A stretch of 64,000 nucleotides of DNA from Paracoccaceae bacterium (GTDB lineage Bacteria; Pseudomonadota; Alphaproteobacteria; Rhodobacterales; Rhodobacteraceae). Shown piece by piece: positions 1 to 7,013 of the stretch (positions are counted from its first letter, which is position 1; every line of letters begins with the position of its first letter). Both the position numbers and the translations under genes were made by a program. The stretch is from positions 124,001-188,000 of the forward strand of contig JANSXZ010000003.1 in assembly GCA_024742705.1 (NCBI GenBank), read 5' to 3'. The notes under the pieces are model-generated. The model saw only the letters and a list, made by a program, of their open reading frames with translations, was not told the DNA's origin and made no database searches.

Positions 1-2
1 TC

Positions 3-410
3 GTCTCGGACGCGAGGCCCCGCCCCGACGACGCGCCCGCCGCGCCACAGCGGGCCCTGAAGCCCGCGATGCTGCGCGGATGGCGCCGGCGTTGCCCGAA
101 CTGCGGCAGCGGCGCGATGCTTTCGGGATACCTGAAAGTGCGCCCGCATTGCCCGGTGTGCCGCGAGGCGCTGCACCATCACCGCGCCGACGACGGCCCC
201 GCATACATCACCATCCTGTTGGTCGGACACCTGATGGCACCGCTGCTTCTGGCGGTGTTCAAGGCATGGCGGCCCGAACCGCTGACGCTGTTCACGATTT
301 TTGCTGTTGGATGTGTAGCATTATCGCTTTACCTGTTGCCCAGACTGAAGGGGGCCATCGTCGCGTACCAGTGGGCACGCGGCATGTACGGGTTTGCGCG
401 ACCCGCCTGA
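3..410 (+). CDS. DUF983 family zinc-ribbon membrane protein, 5'-truncated by window edge
   Basis: Small membrane protein of the DUF983 family; function unknown. The part after the first internal ATG (base 69) has two CxxC pairs (C9-P-N-C12 and C28-P-V-C31), resembling a zinc ribbon. Two hydrophobic segments follow, near residues 46-65 and 72-90. The frame is open to base 3 and encodes about 20 plausible residues before the ATG at 69, ending in LKPAMLRGW. Relatives, as I recall them, carry a similar pre-tail, so the true start probably lies left of the window; the ATG at 69 is the fallback. The NUDIX gene follows after 23 bases on the same strand, so the two are probably co-transcribed. Confidence 0.8.
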   Translation, partial: VSDARPRPDDAPAAPQRALKPAMLRGWRRRCPNCGSGAMLSGYLKVRPHCPVCREALHHHRADDGPAYITILLVGHLMAPLLLAVFKAWRPEPLTLFTIFAVGCVALSLYLLPRLKGAIVAYQWARGMYGFARPA

Positions 411-433
411 CCCCCGCATCCCAGCGAGGGCCA

Positions 434-1132
434 ATGAGCATCGACAAATCCGCCATCCGAAATGCCGCCACCGTGATCGTGCTGCGCGACCGCGACCAGT
501 CACCCGCGATCCTGATGGGTCAGCGTGGTGCCAAGGCCGCGTTCATGCCCAACAAGTTCGTCTTTCCCGGCGGCGCGCTGGATCCCGAAGATGCCAGCGT
601 GCCGCTGGCGCGGCCGGTGCCGGCGCCGTGTTTCACCCGGCTGGCCGACGATTCCGAGCCGGACCTTCAGACCGCGCTGGGCGCGGCGGCGGTGCGCGAG
701 CTTTGGGAGGAGACCGGGCTGGTGCTGGGGCAACCCGGCGTCTGGCCCGGAAATGCCCCTGTCGACTGGCACGGCTTTGCGGCGACCGGGCATCTGCCGG
801 ACGCCGGCGCGTTGCAGTTCGTGTTCCGCGCGCTGACGCCGCCGGGCCGGCCCCGGCGGTTCGATGCGCGGTTCTTTCTGGTGGATGCCGCCGAAATCCG
901 CGGCGACCCGGACGACTTCACCCATGCCAGCGACGAGCTTTCGCACCTGCAATGGATACCGTTGCGCGATGCGCGGCGCTTCGATCTTCCGTTCATCACC
1001 GAGGTGGTTCTGGCCGAGGTGGCGGCGCGGGCGGCCGATCCGAACCCGCCGGAAAGCGTGCCGTATTTCCGCAACAACGACGAGGCGAGCCTGTTTCTGC
1101 GGCTGCGGGGCCAGCCGATGCCCGAGGATTGA
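434..1132 (+). CDS. NUDIX hydrolase
   Basis: 232-residue NUDIX-fold pyrophosphohydrolase acting on a nucleoside diphosphate linked to another moiety; the substrate cannot be assigned. PGG is at residues 45-47 and the catalytic REL-WEETG core at 88-95. About 35 residues separate them, longer than in the classical contiguous Nudix box and typical of the NUDT7/NUDT19-like subgroup. The ATG at 434 is chosen because it follows a GAGGG Shine-Dalgarno and begins directly before the domain; the frame is open far upstream, but that part shadows the DUF983 gene. It is probably co-transcribed with the DUF983 gene. Confidence 0.88.
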   Translation: MSIDKSAIRNAATVIVLRDRDQSPAILMGQRGAKAAFMPNKFVFPGGALDPEDASVPLARPVPAPCFTRLADDSEPDLQTALGAAAVRELWEETGLVLGQPGVWPGNAPVDWHGFAATGHLPDAGALQFVFRALTPPGRPRRFDARFFLVDAAEIRGDPDDFTHASDELSHLQWIPLRDARRFDLPFITEVVLAEVAARAADPNPPESVPYFRNNDEASLFLRLRGQPMPED

Positions 1133-1213
1133 GCCGCTGGTTTTTCGAAACCGGCGATCTGTGACATGGGTGGCGCGCCGCGACGGGTGCCCCGCATGTG
1201 GCCAGCTGCGGGT

Positions 1214-1246
1214 GCCTCCGGCGGGAGTTTATCCGGCAAGATGAAG
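1214..1246 (+). repeat. 33-base intergenic element, copy 1
   Basis: Begins GCCTCCGGCGGGAG and ends GGCAAGATGAAG. It lies between the convergent NUDIX and DMT genes. It matches copies at 17113-17145 and 31811-31843 (reverse) almost base for base, and the other copies more loosely. Confidence 0.8.
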
Positions 1247-1256
1247 CGGTGGAGCG

Positions 1257-2159
1257 TCAGAGCACGAAGACCAGCCCCAGGATACTGATGGCGAGCAGCG
1301 CCATGCCGGCCGTTTCGCGCGCGGTGATGCGTTCGCGGAAGAACAGCGCGGAAGCGAGCACCGAGAGCACCAGTTCGACCTGCCCAAGTGCCTTGACGTA
1401 AGCGGCGGTCTGAAGTGTGAAGGCGGTGAACCAGCAAAACGAGCCAGCCATGCTGGTCAGTCCGACCCAGATCGCGGTGCGCCGGGCCTGCCAGACCGCC
1501 CCGAGTTCGGCACGGTCGCGCCAGAACAGCCAGGCGGCCATGGCCAGCGTCTGCATGGCGGTCACCGCCGCCAGGGTAACGGCGGCACGCAGCAGGGGCG
1601 CATCGGTGGCGACCTCGAGCGAGGCGGCGCGGTAGCTGACCGCCGAGATCGCGAAGAGTACGCCCGAACCCAGGCCGAGGCCGGCGGCGCGGTTTGTCAG
1701 GTGCCGCCACCATGCCGCGCCGCTGTCGGGCGCGCGCGAGAGCACGATGACACCGGCCACACCGACCAGGATGGCGAGAAATCCCGGCAGGCTGACGCCT
1801 TCGCCCAGCACGACCCAGCCGACGAGGACGGTCTGGATGGTTTCGGTTTTCTTGAAGGTGATGCCGACCGCGAAATTGCGTTGCTTGAACAGCAGGACCA
1901 CGCAGAGCGTGGCGAGGATCTGGGCGAGGCCGCCGGCCGCTCCGGCGAGCCAGAAGTGCGCGCCGATCGGTGGCAAGGCCGTGCCGGAGAACCACAGGTA
2001 TGTCGCCAGCAGCATCAGCACCACCGGCGCCGAATAGACGAAGCGGGAGAAGGTGGCGCCGGCGGCGGTGAGACGGACTGTGCTGAGCTGCTTTTGCAGC
2101 ATGAAGCGCAGCGTCTGGAAGATCGCGGCGGCCAGTGTGACGGGAATCCAGAGGGCCAT
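1257..2159 (-). CDS. DMT-superfamily transporter (two EamA domains)
   Basis: 300-residue inner-membrane protein with about ten hydrophobic segments in two repeats, the layout of EamA/RhaT drug-metabolite exporters. Substrate unknown. The start ATG at 2159 follows the desaturase stop by 21 bases on the same strand, so the two probably form an operon read from the 3102-3203 divergent region. A second, distinct DMT gene lies at 39671-40546. The family call is firm and the cargo is not. Confidence 0.88.
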   Translation of the reverse strand: MALWIPVTLAAAIFQTLRFMLQKQLSTVRLTAAGATFSRFVYSAPVVLMLLATYLWFSGTALPPIGAHFWLAGAAGGLAQILATLCVVLLFKQRNFAVGITFKKTETIQTVLVGWVVLGEGVSLPGFLAILVGVAGVIVLSRAPDSGAAWWRHLTNRAAGLGLGSGVLFAISAVSYRAASLEVATDAPLLRAAVTLAAVTAMQTLAMAAWLFWRDRAELGAVWQARRTAIWVGLTSMAGSFCWFTAFTLQTAAYVKALGQVELVLSVLASALFFRERITARETAGMALLAISILGLVFVL

Positions 2160-2180
2160 GCCCGCTGCTATCGCGCGAAA

Positions 2181-3101
2181 TCAGTCGCGGCGCCAGAGCG
2201 GATGTGGCACCGGATCCTTCGCGCGCCACAGGTGCCTGCGGAAAATCTGTGCGTAGGAGCGATAGACGTAGCCATGGTTCGCTTTCACGAACCTGTCGCG
2301 GTTGGCCCGGTAGAGCGCGGGCAACGCATACCAGGGGACATTGGGATGACTGTGGTGCACCGCGTGCAGGTTGTTGTTTAGAAACAGCAGCGCCAGCGGG
2401 CCACGATCTTCGATGATGACGGTGCGGCCTGCCTTGTCGGCATGGGCGCGGTGTTCGAGAAATGTGCGGATCTTGATCAGCGACAGCCCGCAATAGGCGG
2501 CGAGCACGTAGGCCCAAAGCGGCGGGCCATCGGAGCGAACCACCAGCGCCGCGACAGCCGCCACGCCTGCCCCGTGCAGCCCCCAGGCGCGGGCGATACC
2601 CGGCACGCGGGCACGCAGCAGGCGGATTTCGTCGCGCAGGAAGATCGCCTGACCGAGCAGCGTTCCGATCGCGATCCGCCCGGCCAGCGTGTTGTTTATG
2701 CGCCAGAGCATCCGCGCCCAGGCGGGTCGCCGCGCCCAGACGTCGGGATCGTGATAGTTGCTTTCAGGATCGTCATAGGGATCGGTCAGGCGGCTGTCGC
2801 GGTGATGCGCGAGGTGCAGGTCGCGGAAGCGGCGATAGGGCACGGCCAGCGAGAGCGGAAGCGCCATAAGCGCTTCGTTGCGGCGCCTGTCGGCGAAGGG
2901 GTGGCCGTGCAGCACCTCGTGGGTCAGCGAGGCGTGCAGCGCGCAGGCCAGTGCGAGCACCGCCCAGGCCACAAGCGGTGCCACCGGCCAGAGCCACAGC
3001 GCCCCGGCCCAGAGCGCGTAGCATCCGCCGATCAGGGCCAGCGTGGCCCATTCGGTGGCGCGCGCCGGATGGCCGGCATGCGCATGTGCCTGTACTGTCA
3101 T
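2181..3101 (-). CDS. Membrane fatty-acid desaturase
   Basis: 306-residue integral-membrane di-iron desaturase. The three histidine boxes are visible: HEVLHGH near residue 63, LAHHRD near residue 98, and NLHAVHHSH near residue 240. It would introduce a double bond into an acyl chain using O2 and an electron donor; regiochemistry cannot be read. A carotenoid hydroxylase or ketolase is less likely because the third box and flanks are of the acyl-desaturase type. The start MTVQAHAH at 3101 is the first ATG before the hydrophobic region. The frame runs open upstream through the divergent XRE gene, which is a shadow. The neighbouring XRE regulator suggests dedicated control. Confidence 0.88.
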   Translation of the reverse strand: MTVQAHAHAGHPARATEWATLALIGGCYALWAGALWLWPVAPLVAWAVLALACALHASLTHEVLHGHPFADRRRNEALMALPLSLAVPYRRFRDLHLAHHRDSRLTDPYDDPESNYHDPDVWARRPAWARMLWRINNTLAGRIAIGTLLGQAIFLRDEIRLLRARVPGIARAWGLHGAGVAAVAALVVRSDGPPLWAYVLAAYCGLSLIKIRTFLEHRAHADKAGRTVIIEDRGPLALLFLNNNLHAVHHSHPNVPWYALPALYRANRDRFVKANHGYVYRSYAQIFRRHLWRAKDPVPHPLWRRD

Positions 3102-3161
3102 GAATTCCTGCCTGTTGTCGTCTTTCCCTACGGGCAGGAGAGCAGCATCACGATTATGTGA

Positions 3162-3174
3162 CAATTCTGAATTG
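3162..3174. promoter_or_regulatory. Candidate operator between desaturase and XRE regulator
   Basis: CAATTCTGAATTG is a perfect 6-base inverted repeat with a one-base centre in the A/T-rich divergent gap (3102-3203). Its position is right for an autoregulated XRE repressor controlling both genes, but binding is inference only. Confidence 0.4.
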
Positions 3175-3203
3175 AGTAAACAAAAGTCAGCATGTGTGAC
3201 TGA

Positions 3204-4073
3204 ATGCAACAGATGGGAACAAATATCGACAAACGCACCCGTGCTGGCCAGTTCCGCCTGCGGCTGGCACGCGCGATGGAGCGCGCCGAGATCAGCCAGT
3301 CGGCACTGGCCCGCGCCATCGGTGTGGACCGATCGACGATTTCGCAATTGCTGAAAGGCGACGGCGCGCGGTTGCCCAACGCCCATGTGGTGGGTGCCTG
3401 TGCCGCGGCGCTCAGGGTGTCGGCGGACTGGCTGTTGTGCCTGTCGGACCGACCCGAGAGCGCCGCGGACCTGATGGCGAACACCATGAGCATGACCGAG
3501 GCGCCGCGCGCGCTGGTGGACGAACGGATCTATGCCTGGCATCGCGAGGCGCAGGGCTACAAGATCCGCCATGTGCCCGCCGCGCTGCCCGACATGCTGA
3601 AGACGCGCGCGATGCTGGAGTGGGAGTACAGCCCGCACCTGGGCCGTACCACGACGCAGGCGATCAACGCCTCGCAGGATCGGCTGAACTGGATGCGGTC
3701 GGCGCAGTCGGATTACGAGATCGCGCTGCCGATGTATGAATTGCACAGTTTTGCCCATGGTGTGGGGTATTATGAGGGTTTGCCTTTGGGGGTGCGGCTG
3801 GCGCAGATCGACTGGTTCGTCGAGGTCTGCGACCAGCTTTATCCGAGGTTGCGCATCTATCTGTTCGACGCGCGGCGGCTCTATTCGGCGCCGGTGACGA
3901 TCTTCGGCCCGCTTCTGGCGGTGTTTTACGCGGGCGGTCATTATGTGGCGTTCCGCGACCGCGAAAGGGTGGAGGCCTTTACCGGACATTTCGACGGCCT
4001 GGTGCGTGAAGCGGATCTTTCGGCGCGTCATGTGCCGACACACATGCGCCGTCTGCGGACGGCGATGGCGTGA
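3204..4073 (+). CDS. XRE-family transcriptional regulator with large C-terminal domain
   Basis: 289-residue DNA-binding protein. The helix-turn-helix lies at about residues 15-80 (SQSALARAIGVDRSTISQLL in the middle). A roughly 200-residue unassigned C-terminal domain follows, rich in aromatics and Arg, perhaps sensing a ligand or lipid state. It is divergent from the desaturase-DMT pair, 102 bases away, with a palindrome between them, so regulation of the desaturase is the simplest reading. ATG at 3204 is used; an in-frame ATG three codons later is equally possible. Two hairpins follow the stop directly. Confidence 0.85.
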   Translation: MQQMGTNIDKRTRAGQFRLRLARAMERAEISQSALARAIGVDRSTISQLLKGDGARLPNAHVVGACAAALRVSADWLLCLSDRPESAADLMANTMSMTEAPRALVDERIYAWHREAQGYKIRHVPAALPDMLKTRAMLEWEYSPHLGRTTTQAINASQDRLNWMRSAQSDYEIALPMYELHSFAHGVGYYEGLPLGVRLAQIDWFVEVCDQLYPRLRIYLFDARRLYSAPVTIFGPLLAVFYAGGHYVAFRDRERVEAFTGHFDGLVREADLSARHVPTHMRRLRTAMA

Positions 4074-4105
4074 CGGGGGCGCTGCCCCCCGTCGCGTGCC
4101 GCGAC
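4072..4105 (+). terminator. Tandem hairpins after the XRE gene
   Basis: A stem GACGGGGGC / GCCCCCCGTC (4072-4080 with 4084-4093, one bulge) overlaps the XRE stop codon. A second stem GTCGCG-TGC-CGCGAC (4091-4105) partly overlaps it, so the two are mutually exclusive. There is no T-run; a variant copy of the intergenic element follows. Confidence 0.45.
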
Positions 4106-4107
4106 GT

Positions 4108-4135
4108 CCCCCGGGATATTTGGGGCGAAAGGAAG
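4108..4135 (+). repeat. Intergenic element, variant copy 2
   Basis: Starts CCCCCGGGATATTT and ends CGAAAGGAAG: same GATATTT centre and GGAAG end as the other copies, but the GCCTCC arm is replaced by a C/G run. It lies between convergent genes. Confidence 0.6.
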
Positions 4136-4187
4136 ACGGGGTTCGGCCCGGGGCAGAGGCGGGCGCATGTGCCGATGGTGGCCCGGA

Positions 4188-5552
4188 TCAGGCGGCGTCG
4201 CCTCCGGCGATGTGGCCCAGCACGGCGGCTGCGAGCAGGCCGTTGCCTGACAGGTATCCGGAATCGTCCGATCCCGACACGCCGCAGGCGGCGCCGCCGG
4301 CGGCATAGAGATTGGGCAAGGCTGCATCCTGGCCCATCACCCGCGCCCGTTCGTCGACCACGAGCCCGCCCTGAGTGTGAAAAAGTGCGCCTGTCACGCG
4401 GACCGCGCAGAAGGGTGCGCGCAATGGCGGGGTTGCGAAGTCGCGTCCGAAACGGTCGGGGCCGGCGTGGCAGCGCGCGAGGGTTTCCCCCAGCCGGTCT
4501 GCCGGCAGATCCATCTGGCGGGCGAGATCATCGAGTGTATCGGCGGTCTTGATCGCGCCCTGCGCTTCGGCCGCGCGGAAGTCGGCGAACTGGCGGGCGG
4601 TGGCGGCGAGGCGGGCATCGAAGACGGTAACGGCCACACCGCCCGGTTGCGACAGCACCGCGCGTGCCGCCTCCGAGTAGCCCTGGCTTTCGTCCCAGAA
4701 CCTTTCGCCAAGGGCGTTGACCTGCACGCCGCCGCCGGTGATCACCGCCCATGTGATCAGGATGCCATACGGATGCGCCACGTTGCCGTGGCCCTGGTAG
4801 GCGCCCAGGTGACGCGTGCGGGCCCCGAGCCCCAGACCCCAGTCAAGCGCCGCACCGCGGTTTCCGTCGTGGCCGAACCACAGCGCATCGGCGATGTCGG
4901 GCATGTATTGCGCGACTTTCGCGCGGTTGCCGCCGAAGCCGTTGCACGCGAGGATCAACCGGTCGCAGGCGAGGGTTTCCCCGCCGCCGCCAGGGCGTGC
5001 GATCCGCAGGCCGCGCACGCGGCCGTCAGCCTGCGTGAAAAGGCGATCGACCGGCGCATCGCACAGGATGTCGATGCCCTTTGCCTCGGCGCGCGCCCGC
5101 AGAGTGTCGATCAGCTCGCGGCCCGCGCGGGTCGGCAGCCCATGCATGCGGCGCCGCGAATGGCCGGGGTAATCGAAATCGTCGACCAGCGTGAAGGGCA
5201 TGTCGAGCGTGCGCGTCATCCAGTCCATGACCGCGCCGGATTGTCCGGCCAGCAGCGCCACCAGCGCCGGATCGTTGCGGCCCCGCGCCTTGGCCTGGAT
5301 GTCGGCAGCAAAGCGCGCGGGGTCGTCGTCGTCGATGCCGGCGGCGCGCTGTTGGGCGGTGCCTGCCGCCGGGATCAGACCGGCGGAAAGGGCGGTCGAG
5401 CCGGCGGGGACCGGATCGCGTTCGAGCACCAGAACCTGCTGTCCGGCCGCCTGTGCCGCCAGCGCGGCAATCAGCCCGCAGGCCCCCGCGCCAACGATTA
5501 CCGTGGGCACATGGGCGTCGAAGGCGGCGGGCGGCGGCGCAAGATCAGCCAT
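4188..5552 (-). CDS. FAD-dependent succinate/tricarballylate-type dehydrogenase
   Basis: 454-residue flavoprotein of the FAD_binding_2 (fumarate reductase/tricarballylate dehydrogenase) type. The N-terminal dinucleotide motif GAGACGLIAA is at residues 21-30, and a C-terminal NLYAAGGAACG motif closes the FAD site. No heme-binding CxxCH or signal peptide is visible, so it is likely cytoplasmic. It would oxidise a CH-CH bond next to carboxylates, or reduce the alkene. It is the last gene of the leftward operon. Its start (ATG at 5552) overlaps the stop of the lyase gene by 8 bases, so the two steps are probably linked. It could instead be a 3-ketosteroid-dehydrogenase-like enzyme, but the operon argues for a dicarboxylate-like substrate. 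Confidence 0.78.
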   Translation of the reverse strand: MADLAPPPAAFDAHVPTVIVGAGACGLIAALAAQAAGQQVLVLERDPVPAGSTALSAGLIPAAGTAQQRAAGIDDDDPARFAADIQAKARGRNDPALVALLAGQSGAVMDWMTRTLDMPFTLVDDFDYPGHSRRRMHGLPTRAGRELIDTLRARAEAKGIDILCDAPVDRLFTQADGRVRGLRIARPGGGGETLACDRLILACNGFGGNRAKVAQYMPDIADALWFGHDGNRGAALDWGLGLGARTRHLGAYQGHGNVAHPYGILITWAVITGGGVQVNALGERFWDESQGYSEAARAVLSQPGGVAVTVFDARLAATARQFADFRAAEAQGAIKTADTLDDLARQMDLPADRLGETLARCHAGPDRFGRDFATPPLRAPFCAVRVTGALFHTQGGLVVDERARVMGQDAALPNLYAAGGAACGVSGSDDSGYLSGNGLLAAAVLGHIAGGDAA

Positions 5553-6408
5553 CGTTGCCGAACCGCGCCCCGGTGGCCAGCATTTCGGGCGTGCCGATCA
5601 CCCGGTTCAACCCGTCGAAATCGAACATGCGATCGGCAAAGGGCGCGTTCGAGCCATTCGCGCGCAGGCTGGCATAGTAGTCGCGCGCGGCGTGGGCCAA
5701 CGCGCGCACCACGCCGCCGGGAAAGATCGCGATGGAAAACCCCAGCCCTTCAAGATCGGCCGCCGACGAAAGCGGCGTGGCGCCGCCTTCGACCATATTG
5801 GCCAGCAGCGGGATGCGGCCGCCGAAGGTCTGCGCCACCCCGGCCAGTTCCTCGCCCGAGCGCGGCGCCTCGATGAACAGCGCGTCGGCGCCGGCGGCGA
5901 TGTAGGTTTCGGCGCGGCGCAGCGCGGCCTCGTAGCCTTCGACGGCAATGGCATCGGTGCGCGCCACGATCAGGGTGTGCTCGGAGGCGCGGGCATCGGC
6001 CATCGCGGCGATCTTGCCGGCCATTTCAGGCGCCGGTATCAGGGATTTGTCGGCCAGATGACCGCAGCGTTTGGGATAGGTCTGATCCTCGATCTGCAAG
6101 GCATTGGCACCGGCGCGTTCGTAGACGCGCATCGTGCGCTGCGCGTTCAGCGCATTGCCGAACCCGGTGTCGGCGTCGATGATCACCGGCAGGTCCACGC
6201 GGTCGCGGATCAGGGCCATGGTGTCGGCCATTTCGGAAAGCGTGCTCAGCCCGATGTCGGGGCGCCCCAGTCGGGTATAGGCCACCGCGGCGCCCGACAG
6301 GTAGAGCGCCTCAAAGCCGGCATCTGCCGCCAGTGCCGCCGTCAGCCCGTCGTAGACGCCGGGTGCGATGAGGATCTCGGGTTGTTTGAGACGCTCTGCC
6401 AGGGTCAT
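5545..6408 (-). CDS. Isocitrate lyase/PEP mutase-family C-C lyase
   Basis: 287-residue (beta/alpha)8-barrel lyase. Visible family marks are DADTGFGN at residues 79-86 (Mg-binding), QIEDQ at 105-109 and the catalytic loop KRCGH at 113-117, which marks true lyases of the isocitrate/2-methylisocitrate/2,3-dimethylmalate group rather than PEP mutase. It should cleave a 2-substituted malate into a 2-oxo acid plus a second acid. The start ATG at 6408 gives an ATGA overlap with the upstream stop; the longer frame is a shadow. With LeuCD-like genes in the same island it would act after hydration of a maleate. Exact substrate unknown. Confidence 0.85.
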   Translation of the reverse strand: MTLAERLKQPEILIAPGVYDGLTAALAADAGFEALYLSGAAVAYTRLGRPDIGLSTLSEMADTMALIRDRVDLPVIIDADTGFGNALNAQRTMRVYERAGANALQIEDQTYPKRCGHLADKSLIPAPEMAGKIAAMADARASEHTLIVARTDAIAVEGYEAALRRAETYIAAGADALFIEAPRSGEELAGVAQTFGGRIPLLANMVEGGATPLSSAADLEGLGFSIAIFPGGVVRALAHAARDYYASLRANGSNAPFADRMFDFDGLNRVIGTPEMLATGARFGNDG

Positions 6409-7013
6409 GCCGCGTCTCCGATCATTGCCAGGGCCTCGGCGCAGGTGTGCACATGGGTCACGGTGCCCAGCGACAGCAGCGTCGCGTCGTGCACATCCTC
6501 GCGGAACGCGGCGCAGCCATCCGACAGCATGACGGTTTCGATGTTGCGCAGGTGCGCGTCGCGCAACGTCGAGGCCACACCGCCATTGGTGACGATCCCA
6601 CCGACGATCAGGCAATCGATCCCGACCGCGCGCAGGATGTATTCAAGCCGGGTTTGATAGAAGGCGGAATAAGCAACCTTTTCAACCGTATAATCCGCGG
6701 GCGCCAGATCATCGACCAGCGCGTGCCCGAACGAGCCGGGTGCGAAATCCCCGGCCCCGAGAAACGGCCGCAGCGCCTTGAGATGCGGCGCGATCAGCGG
6801 TTCGCCCCCCGGCCCCGGCACCAGCGTGAACTGCGCCGAGATATAGGTGCCGCCGCGCGCGCGCAGCGCCTCGACCACAGGCCCGACACGGGCCGGCAGG
6901 GCGCGGATCGCGTCGGCGCCCTGCCCGGCGCGACCATAGGCGCCGCGCGGGTGCAGGAAATCGTTCTGCAGGTCGATTGTCAGAACGGCGGTGCGTTTCG
7001 GATCGACGTTCAT
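6405..7013 (-). CDS. Isochorismatase-family hydrolase lacking the catalytic Cys
   Basis: 202-residue cysteine-hydrolase-fold protein. Asp14 (DLQNDF) and Lys112 (VEKVAYS) of the usual Asp-Lys-Cys triad are present. The expected Cys in the T-x-x-C-V motif is Gly145 (VTNGGVASTLRDA). The codon is GGT, one base from TGT. Relatives with a Cys hydrolyse amides or ureides (maleamate, carbamoyl compounds, nicotinamide). Isochorismatases such as EntB and PhzD also lack it and hydrolyse a vinyl ether. So this member either works without a thiol or is a binding protein. It overlaps hyuA and the lyase gene by 4 bases each. Confidence 0.83.
   Translation of the reverse strand: MNVDPKRTAVLTIDLQNDFLHPRGAYGRAGQGADAIRALPARVGPVVEALRARGGTYISAQFTLVPGPGGEPLIAPHLKALRPFLGAGDFAPGSFGHALVDDLAPADYTVEKVAYSAFYQTRLEYILRAVGIDCLIVGGIVTNGGVASTLRDAHLRNIETVMLSDGCAAFREDVHDATLLSLGTVTHVHTCAEALAMIGDAA

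Noticed and set aside
667..2517. 616-codon minus-strand ORF across NUDIX and DMT regions
   Set aside because: It is out of frame with the clear DMT gene and contains no recognisable domain.
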